Shown piece after piece: positions 18,734-26,530 of a stretch of DNA of 26,530 nt. The DNA lies in assembly GCA_015143735.1 (NCBI GenBank), contig VKHC01000027.1:1-26530 (forward strand). Reading direction: 5' to 3'. The translations under genes and the position numbers were made by a program. Under the pieces are notes generated by a model. That model was not told the DNA's origin, made no database searches, and saw only the letters and a list, made by a program, of their open reading frames with translations. Position 1 is the first letter of the stretch. The number at the start of each line of letters is the position of its first letter. Origin of the DNA: Synura sp. LO234KE (taxonomy: Eukaryota; Sar; Synurophyceae; Synurales; Mallomonadaceae).

Positions 18734-19653
18734 TAAGGCAAATAGGTTCGGTAATTTGGTCGCCTTTTCGTTGGTTCTGGCCAGTGTTGGTACGGGTACT
18801 TTACCATTTCCTAGCGATAACCGACTACCCGATTTTCGACAAGGATGACTTCAGTGACGATATTTTACGTTAATATAATGCGTTGAGAACATTAAAATAA
18901 ATATTCAAGTGCATGAAATAAACAGATTTTTGCCGAATAGAGCAAATATTCCTTGAGTAGATCATTACATCTCCTGAATCATCTTCCTTGCGTGCCTCCA
19001 TATCATCTGGTTAACGCTGTCCTTGTCTTCTTGCTCCACCTCAGTATTCATACCGGAGGAAGGTATTGAGGAGAGCCACTCTGGTGACCGAAGAAACCGC
19101 CGAAACAGATCAGAGAGGTCGTTTGCTAGATCGGCGCTTCTCCCGTTCGTCTTATCGTTCAGATTCAAACAAGGATACACTTGTGCAGACAAACCAAAGG
19201 CTGCCAACGCGTAGTACTTCTCGGCCACAATAGAGTTTGAAGGAGTTACCACGGGAGACACAGCAGGTTTGAGCTTATCATCGCCTAACTGCATATACAT
19301 TCGAATACATGGGACATCTTCCCAAAGGTTGTAGAAGCAATCCAATGAAGTCGCCCCGGTCTCCAGCCCCAGAGCCTTGTACGAAGAGCTTAGTGAGGTC
19401 GTTCATGTCCCCAATCCAATCCGACATGGACATGCCTCCTATGCTAGTCAACGCCACCTCGGCGAGGATCGGTTCAGAAGGGTACCTAATATATAACGCT
19501 GTTCGGTCTTCAGAAACGCCGACCAGTGTGGCCATATGGGAGGCCACAAAGTCTCCACTCAACGTACTCACAGGAGACACTTTCAGATTGGCACAGACAG
19601 CAAAGGGGGTCAGTCTCGCCGCAAGATCACTCCGATCCGGATCTCGCAATTCA
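18561..19653. repeat. 1093-bp tandem duplication, unit 2
   Basis: Second copy of the unit at 17468-18560. Beyond 19655 the homology to the intact NTPase gene continues up to 20024, which unit 1 lacks. This suggests that unit 2 sits in the original context and unit 1 is the added copy. Confidence 0.9.
18572..18714. repeat. dispersed GC-richer repeat, copy 3
   Basis: Copy of the family at 2673-2815, carried inside tandem unit 2 and identical to 17479-17621. Confidence 0.65.
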
Positions 19654-20024
19654 CCATACAGCTTCTTGCGAGCGAAATTAATCAGTTCTAGCGGAGAGAC
19701 TCGCACCATACTTTCCCACGTTGCTCTCCACAGCGGTCTGCCAAGGAAAAACAAAGGTATGATATTACCATTTTTTACTTCCTGGTAATCACCATGCACG
19801 TCCGCCGTATTCAAGGGAGAAAGAAGGTGGCGATATCCTACTTCTCCCTCATCAAGTACAGTGTAATTTAGGGTTGGATTAAATGAGGTAGGTGGCGAAA
19901 ATAAATCAATTCGACGAGAATATTTTATGAGGTGGTTGGCTAAAATTCATTAATTTAACAGCTTGTATCGATGAGAATGAACATCAGCTTCCTCCCAACG
20001 CGACAATTGTGCTCAAAGCTCGCC
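18965..20024 (-). pseudogene. NTPase gene copy truncated at the telomeric repeat, unit 2
   Basis: It carries the same 470-bp deletion as unit 1 (join at 19332/19333) but continues further into the gene. It reaches the codon for residue ~322 of the intact protein, where homology stops abruptly at GCTCAAAGCTCGCC (20024) and telomere-type repeat begins. Walker A and B are therefore absent. There is also an ~11-bp deletion near 19815 and a ~45-bp local duplication near 19900-19950, both disruptive. From 19336 to about 19797 it is identical to the intact gene (5352-5813). On both sides of that segment it is diverged. Confidence 0.85.
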
Positions 20025-20133
20025 TAACCCTAACTTTAAACACTAACCCTAACCCTAAACCCTATCCCGAAACCCCCAAATCCTAACCCTAACCTAAACC
20101 CTAACCCTAACTAACCCTAGCCCTAGCCCTAAC
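20025..20133. repeat. interstitial telomere-type repeat (CCCTAA/CCCTAAA)
   Basis: About 109 bases of imperfect CCCTAA, with CCCTAAA, CCCTAG and other variants, read 5'-3' on the plus strand. The C-rich strand running 5'-3' toward the right is the orientation expected at the left end of a chromosome whose body lies to the right. The tract is degenerate, so it is old or was never a long functional telomere. Confidence 0.85.
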
Positions 20134-20413
20134 TTGAAGTGATTGACAACCATTATTAGTATATTGCCACCATCACTTAGTACAACTGGGGATCGAACAT
20201 CCTCCTCGAGCTCGCCTCTCACAAGCAACAACTACCACATACCATTCTGTGATGGTGACTCTTACCGCGTTATCGACTTTCTAAGGAGAAGCCAGTGCAA
20301 ATTAATCATCCTTCCGATCATATTCGAATCACTGACCTGGAAATAAGAGTGCTCTAGTAAATAAGGTTGGAAACTCTTCTCACTTTGCTGGACTGCAATC
20401 TCGTTCTACTCGA

Positions 20414-20926
20414 ATGAAATTCTATGATCGTTTTCCTGATGTACTGCCGAGGCAAATCGTTTTCTTTGTCAATTATTATCACATTCATCTTATAGCAATT
20501 GTATTATTTTCACAGGTACTTGGACAAACAGATTGATGCCGGTGTAAAGGCCATCTATTTTTGGCAGGCAGACGACATCGGATCGCCGTACATAAAGCCG
20601 AACGTACGAAATTACTTTCTCATTTATATTTCTTATCAAGCGCAGATTTACTAAGTGCAATTACTCTTTAGATTCTGCATTCGACAATCTCCGGGCTAAT
20701 TTCTGAGAAACTTTACTTGGTAATGATATTGTGTGTAGAGCTGAAGTCCGACTTTACCAATCTCCCAAGTAACAACAAAGACACAACTCCAGGGCAGTTC
20801 AGGTATATTGACGCTCCCAGGGACGGACTGCTAAACTTTCTTTCCGAATCTACCCAAGTTGTTTGCAAGGAACAGATAAACAAGGAGAAGGAATACTGTG
20901 AGAGGGAGTTTTCTAGCGTGCTGTAG
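20414..20926 (+). CDS. small three-exon gene or 3' gene fragment, unknown function
   Basis: Proposed exons are 20414-20440, 20496-20603 and 20672-20926; introns are 55 and 68 bases with GT...AG ends and matching phase 0. The protein has 129 residues. The second exon (36 codons, containing YLDKQIDAGVKAIYFWQADD) and the third (84 codons, ending KEKEYCEREFSSVL) look strongly coding: few stops, mixed composition and a charged tail. The first exon is the weak point. The frame is open upstream to about 20334, and the acceptor could instead be at 20515 with another donor. Only ~280 bases separate it from the telomeric tract, so the gene may have lost its 5' part. I recognise no family. Confidence 0.5.
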
Positions 20927-21673
20927 AGTGACACGAGTACCAGTGTCCAACCAGATGCCCTTTGTTTTAGTTTTAAGCAAAAGCTAGAGTGACTGATGCC
21001 AAGGTACTTAGCGATTAAATGGTACTTAGCGATTAAATGCCAATGCATAATTGAGGCCATTGCCTTGAAGCTCCGCATGTGGGTATGTCTCGATGAGACT
21101 ACTCCAAAATTTCAAGGTGTAGTTGCATATCAAATCAATTACGCCTTTTAACATTTGCCCCTAGGAGCGGACTAAAGGACTCTATAAAGAGTGGGTTATT
21201 ACAGAGGTCTGTTATCGGAAACAGAAGGAGGTGCGATGCTGGAATGTACTGAGACACGATGAGGCGATTTTCAGGTGGTGTCATTACAACAAAACAAGTT
21301 GGTCAACATGTCCGAACCATAGACGATGTGATTTCTTCTAGTCGCCCCGGCATGTTAATGTGATGATGCAACTGCTGCTCGAGACTGGAAGATTTTTGTG
21401 TAGTGTGAACGACAGGAACTGACGTATATTGTGAAGTAGTATAATAAATAAAACGTATTCGATAAGAAAGAAATTCTATACTTTAGTGTTCACGTTCCCC
21501 CTCAGAAAGAAGTAATAGTAGTGTAGTTGTATGATAGTAACCGACCAAAAAATCCGCTTAAGTGTAGTGTTGACTTAAATAACTACACTGCCTTTAGTAC
21601 TTAATTCGGTGACTTTGGTAAAAAACTTTATAATCTTCTAATAACAAAGTAAAACTTTAGCAAAAGAAGGAGA
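20927..21673. other. intergenic DNA
   Basis: No gene is supported. It contains the 18-bp tandem pair listed separately and an AATAAATAAAA string near 21443 that could serve as a polyadenylation signal for the plus-strand gene, though it lies 500 bases past its stop. Confidence 0.4.
21003..21038. repeat. 18-bp tandem duplication
   Basis: GGTACTTAGCGATTAAAT occurs twice in a row with no difference, so the duplication is recent. Confidence 0.9.
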
Positions 21674-21845
21674 ACTAAAGTATGACACGTTAGAAGCAAA
21701 CCTTAATTTTTAAAGGTTTTACTAAAATTCGCGGCAGTACCTTGAAAGCTTTCCTTTAGTAAAAAATCCTATAGCTGTAGCGAGAAGGGACTTTAGTAAG
21801 GTCTTAAAGCAAAACTTTGGTGGACCACTTTAGCCGGTACTTTAG
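21674..21845 (+). repeat. ACTTTAG-family dispersed repeat, copy 2
   Basis: Collinear with 17282-17446 (see that entry) at roughly 70 % identity by eye. ACTTTAG strings continue on both sides of the aligned part. Confidence 0.6.
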
Positions 21846-22243
21846 GAATACACAACGGATACTAAAGTGCAAAAATTTTGGTGCGCAGGTGGAGAGACTC
21901 TGCTCTGATATTTATGAGATGATATGCTGACACCACTTTGCTGTACTTTAACGTTTACATGGTGCATTAAAGTTGCATTGATGTCACCACTGGACCTTTT
22001 TTTTACGGCAGATTGTTGGCCTTTACTAAAATAGACCAAGAACAACTACAGAATTCTTTCTCTTGCTCGCCCAACTAAAGAAGTCTTGATAAGGTTTACT
22101 GCGAGGAATGGGTACTCCAAATCGTACCACATTGTACAAGGATAAATATTTCCATTTTCGGGAAGAAGGTCCTTAAAAGAATTAAGCTACGATTGCATTC
22201 ACTCTTCCAACTTTTGAGTTGATTTCAACAGCTATTCACAAAT

Positions 22244-25200
22244 TTATTCAGTCACAGTGTGTGGGGAACATCGCCTGGTGAAGAGCTCCACAAATAGATC
22301 CGCCTTTCCTAGCTGTCCGTTACGCATCGGAATCCACATCTCTTGTAACGGCTCTTGCGGCTTCGGTAGCTCACCGATCTTCAATGAGCCCGTGCCGAGA
22401 GACACTGACCCGCCATAAGAGGACAGAGCAGAGTAGAGCCTGAATTCCAAATGGTCGGCGGTACGCGAATCTACGCACAGACTGTGTCCGATCTGGTGAG
22501 GTACAGATGGAACATAAAGGAGGGAAAATGTTTATGGAGACAGAGTAAGGTGAGGTAAAGAGTCCAGTTTGATTATGATCTTGAGATTTTGTATTCAGTT
22601 TAAATCCGACTAAATATCGTACTTAGATTGTAGCATATAGGGTTCGAATGCTCAACGTGCCCAACTTCCAGTCCACGAAAAACGGATAGTTCAATTAGAA
22701 TATCCTTGAACAATTAAGTCGAAGTTGAATCACCGAATCGTAACTATCCGGATTCTGTCAGCCTACCGCCAACTCACCTCGATAAAATCCAAGTGGTCAG
22801 ACCAGTCCGCCTCCAGCTCCGGCGGAGATCCGGGGGCGGCGGGTACAGAGGTCACATGAGCCGTGGGCGACAGGAACCGTTCCTCCTTCATGGCGTTGCC
22901 TGCGCCGAAGAACAGACATATAGACAGATATACTCTTCAACTTTGCAATCGCATGATGATGTTTATATATCATAAAGTTATCGGGAAAATTTCGATATCA
23001 GCTATGAAATAAACACAGGGGAAACTCGAGTTAGGAGAGGATATTATACTTAACCCCGAGTCCCTTATCTCACCAGCGAGAGTGATCGGAGTGACCTCCA
23101 CGATTACGGTCTGCAACATCGCTGTGACTGCCAAGTCCTTGAACCAAACAGACACTCCCTGTAGCGACTGGGAGAGAGTAGGCAAAACGGCTGGAGCTAC
23201 AGAAGCGAGCAGGTCCAACCGGTGCTTTCTCCTAGTAGCGAGGGGAAAGTATTAATGACAATGGCACACTGAAAATAAAATGGGGCAGCGACAATCTGTA
23301 TGTACTGCGGAAGTAGAGACGTGAGATACGAGTCTACACAAACAGTAAGGAAGAGATGAAGAGGATAGGTTTACGCCTGACCGATTGGAGCTGGAAGCAG
23401 ATTTCGATTTGTTTGAGGTTATCCCTGGTCCACTGACAACGCCAGAGTCGCTGGGTCGCCTGACCGCTCCCTGCCCAAAGCTTCCGCCACTCTCTCCCCC
23501 CGGGCCCTGTTCCCCAAGGTCATGGGCCGTACCCATTATCGCACCCGTCGCCTGGCTATCCTGCTCTCCGTCCGCGGCCACCTCAGACAATGTCGCGTTC
23601 GCCACAATCTGGGAAACAGGCTCAGGCGCGGCCTCTTTCCTGACAGGTCATAGCAAGACGATCCTAGATAAAAAAATTTAGAAATCTAAGCAGACGAATG
23701 CAAATATAAATATCGTTCTCCATCGGAGCAAACACCGAATAAAACATTCAAATCAACATACTACGCCCAGTATCCCGAGATCGTCATTCGCCGTTGTGTA
23801 CGAACCGAAGCGCTTACATCGTTGCTGAGGGCGCCTCCGCTTTCTCACTGGAGTACTCGTTAGAGCCTTCCCCACCAGCGAATGCGTCCACATCATCTTC
23901 CACCTCCGCACCCTGCTTCTTCCCCGCCTCCACCTCTTCCTCTTTCGTGTCCACGGCTCTGGTATCGCTTCCCACCTTCTCCCTCCTCGCCGTTTGAACC
24001 ACCACGCGCAATATGCGAAGACACACTACGCACTCCTTCTCCAATAGCCTCGCCCGACGCGTCTCCGCGATTTCCAGCGCTCCAGACCTTCGCTTAGCTA
24101 TGGTCTCAACGCGCTGAGAAGCTGCTTGAAACTCCACGAACCAATCTTCAATTGTATGCTCGGGTGGAAATAGAAGGAAGGTAGAACAATCCACAGTACA
24201 CAGTTCAATGAACCGCACAGTAGGTGACAACCGAGAGTTCGTACTGTGTACTGCAGAGAGTGGGATCGAAAGCTCTTCTTCGGACGCTCCTTCTGCCTTC
24301 AGGGGGTCGCCCTCGTCCACTCCCCCTTCAATCGAAGGGATGTCTACTCCCGGGGTACCCACTATCTGGCCTTCAAGGGGTTGGACATAGGCCCCGCTCA
24401 CCTCGTGCAGACCTCCTCTGATCCTCGGGAGGGTGTCGAGCAAACAGGTGGCCAGGATACGCGCAGGTTTGCCGGTGAAGCCAGACTCGGACTCGTAGAA
24501 ACTGACGGGACAGACGTACGAGGGGCAGTTGGCGTTAAAATTAGAGTTTTGTTACGATAAAAGAATATCACTGTGGATGTGCAAAGGCAGCCAAGCTTCG
24601 AGATATTTGTACTGCAAACCTGATGGACCACGGACGAAGCACGGCGAAGTACCGCACTGGGCGAAGTAGTGGGAGTTGAGTGAAACTGACATAGCCCTGG
24701 AGCAGCACGGGCCCCACCAGATAGTCGTACAGATTGATGGCCATGTCCGTGCCCTCGACCACGGCCGACATGATGACTCCGGAGGGACCGTTCACCATCA
24801 GATTTGCCGCAGTGTAGCCTACTCGTCCTGACCGAGTAAGTTTGTGACAATAAAAACCGCCACGAGAGAGCAGGGTAGGTTGGTAAGAGGAAAGTGAGTA
24901 GCGGGCAGCGGAGGTACGGGGTATTCTGCCCGTCTGCGTGACTTAAACATTTGATTTTCACCACTCTATATACAACAACAAGGTATGGGTAGGATCACCT
25001 ATTTCATTCGCAGCCAGGACATATTGCTGCGTGACGTGTGTGGTGTAATCCTCTCCGTACGCTTTTTTTGAATGGTTAATTGTAGTTTCATTAATCGCTC
25101 CTCCGACAGCGCCAACGGCTTCGGTCACGCCTTTCATCACGGCCGTCACGGCGTTACCCAGACCAGCAACAGTGTCGACAGCAACTTTCTGCACTTGACT

Positions 25201-25890
25201 CTTGTCTGTATTCAGTCTTTGATTTTTGGATGACTCCATCCCTTTCCGCCCAGCCCAGCGCACGGGATACAAAATTGCTCCGGCTACTCGACTTGACCCT
25301 TCTTGAAACCACCTGGCGTTTTCTCTGTACCTTTGAGCACGTAAGAGATCGGCCTCTGTAAATTCTCTTTCTTTCGAATTCTCAGGTTTAACCGTCAGGT
25401 TTGTGTACGTGTTTCCTGCTGCAACGATTACTTTTGCTGTCATATGCCCAGTTGCTCTCAACCCCATTCTAATCCAATTCCCCCCAGACTCAATTGCTCG
25501 AGCAACGATATTCGGAGAACGGTATAAGCTCACATCTACCCCACTGTCTGCATATTCGACAAAGAAGCTGAACTGGGAAAAAAGAAATTTAATTTTCGAA
25601 ACCTCCAAAGAAAAATCAAAATTCACATTGCTGGCAAGAGCTGATTCAGAGGGAGAAAACTTCAACGCATGACAGTTGCTGTCCCGCTCATATACGATAG
25701 TAAAACAGTTTTCGTCGTATTCTGCACTTGTCGTAGTAAGCAAATCCAACGGAAATTGGACCATCTCACAGCCAAATTTATAGGCGTTCATATAAGCAGT
25801 TGGCGAGGAATCCATAGCGTAGAACTTGAAATTAAGATCGTCCGCTATACCTTCAACTGATAAAAATACGTGTTCGCTTTCCCAAAGCAT
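22244..25890 (-). CDS. spartin/senescence-domain protein with PH-like and C2-like C-terminal regions
   Basis: Eight exons on the minus strand: 24999-25890, 24691-24827, 24556-24611, 23818-24501, 23382-23639, 23074-23231, 22778-22899, 22244-22492. All introns are GT...AG (54-285 bases) and all phases agree, giving 851 residues. The start is the first in-frame ATG after a stop. Residues ~125-340 match the spartin/senescence (ERD7-like) domain: IVARAIESGG, repeated Gly-Ala-Val helices, and a KAYGE motif at 276-280 like the family's (R/K)YGE. These proteins act at lipid droplets and membranes. Residues ~341-500 look like a split PH domain (GYYKYLEAW early, EDWFVEFQAA helix at the end, long insert between). 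An acidic, Glu/Lys-rich linker follows (to ~590). Residues ~690-840 resemble C2 strands (DHLEFRLYSA, EMWIPMRNG, KADLFVELF). The weakest junction is exon 5/6, where another donor (GTAAAC) exists. The domains beyond the first are inferred. Confidence 0.75.
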
Positions 25891-25985
25891 AATTAATTTG
25901 CTTCTCCATGCAATTCAATTGCAAGAAACAGTAGTTTCCACGAAAATCCTAAAATATAGAATATATTTTAATTGCTCCAAAGTCT
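25891..25985. promoter_or_regulatory. probable bidirectional promoter
   Basis: Only 95 bases separate the ATG codons of the divergent spartin-like gene and the plus-strand gene at 25986. The interval is AT-rich and contains AATATAGAATATATTTTAATTG, which is TATA-like on both strands. Both genes probably share control sequences and have very short 5' leaders. Confidence 0.5.
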
Positions 25986-26530
25986 ATGAATGTACCATCA
26001 GGAGAGTTTTACTTTAGAATTTCAAAATCCTCTCCGGTTCAGACAGCCCATACGAGGCAGTTTCTTGAATTTCTTGAATCGGATGTGAACACTGAACAGC
26101 AGCAAAAAAATTACCTCTATAATATTGATTTATTGAGAAAATCGCGATCCAAGTATCGTGAACTTTACCTAAACAGCAACCGAAGAGCTAGGCGGGTATT
26201 CGCTGCGATAGACTGTTGTAGGTATTTATCTTTGTTCGCAATATGTGACGAGTATAAATACCATTTACTATTTCTATGAACGGTGATATTAAGGGATTCA
26301 GTTGACCAAAGTATTCAAGTCAAAGTTGAGCGAATTAAATCGAAGCTTCTTTTACTCAAAGATGACCAAGATTCAATACTTTTGGACTTAATCATATCAT
26401 ATTTTTCAATAATAAAACTGGAAACTATAGAGCAAAGAACTCGGAACGAAGCAATTAATAGAGCATATAAGCTCTCGACGTACTTCGAAAAAGTGCTCCA
26501 TGACATCAGCATATTTTCGGTTCATATTAA
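25986..26530 (+). CDS. hypothetical protein, 5' part of a spliced gene, runs off the window
   Basis: Exon 1 is 25986-26221, starting at ATG. A 72-base intron (26222-26293, GTATTT...TTAAG) is followed by exon 2, which is open to the last base. The split codon AG|G restores phase. Exon 2 (79 complete codons) begins DSVDQSIQVKVERIKSK. It is rich in Lys, Glu, Leu and Ile with heptad-like spacing, so it is probably alpha-helical and perhaps coiled coil. Exon 1 ends in a basic RRARRVFAAIDCC segment. The minus-strand frame over exon 2 is a shadow. I recognise no family, and the 3' end is missing. Confidence 0.6.

Overview
The window looks like a repeat-rich, gene-poor stretch of a eukaryotic nuclear genome. 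The evidence is spliced genes with GT...AG introns of 54 to 285 bases, ATG starts without ribosome binding sites, a block of CCCTAA/CCCTAAA telomere-type repeat, micro- and minisatellites and several dispersed repeat families. I cannot name the organism. The large NTPase gene belongs to a family best known from fungi, oomycetes and other filamentous or parasitic eukaryotes (Crinkler-like NTPases), so a fungus-like organism or protist is the best guess.

Layout. 1-4300: intergenic DNA with CTATAGC-rich repeats, a possible small gene (1698-2138, minus) and the first copy of a GC-richer dispersed repeat. 4514-6973 (minus): an intact single-exon gene for an 819-residue Crinkler/RHS-type P-loop NTPase. 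7041-8232: a dispersed repeat with a spliced-looking mini-ORF, then AT-rich DNA. 8233-11811: a 3.6 kb block bracketed by two ~95 bp direct repeats. It holds a palindromic CGCTATAGCG satellite, an open frame of seven 13-residue repeats and a decayed minus-strand coding region. 12255-13021: a 20-bp minisatellite and a GATA microsatellite. 13601-17450: mostly intergenic. 17468-20024: two tandem 1093-bp units carrying damaged copies of the NTPase gene. The second continues further and stops exactly at the telomeric repeat (20025-20133).

To the right of that seam the DNA is gene-like. There is a small three-exon plus-strand gene (20414-20926). An eight-exon minus-strand gene (22244-25890) gives an 851-residue protein with a spartin/senescence domain, a PH-like region and a C2-like C-terminus. 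A divergent plus-strand gene starts 95 bases from it and runs off the window (25986 to the end). All intron phases in the eight-exon model agree.

The most notable signals are the history of the NTPase paralogues and the seam. The damaged copies share a 470-bp deletion that removes the C-terminal nuclease-like region, they are tandemly duplicated, and they are identical to the intact gene over ~460 bp while both flanks have diverged. The last copy is cut off by interstitial telomere sequence. I see no CRISPR array, tRNA or rRNA gene, and no clearly new multi-gene system.
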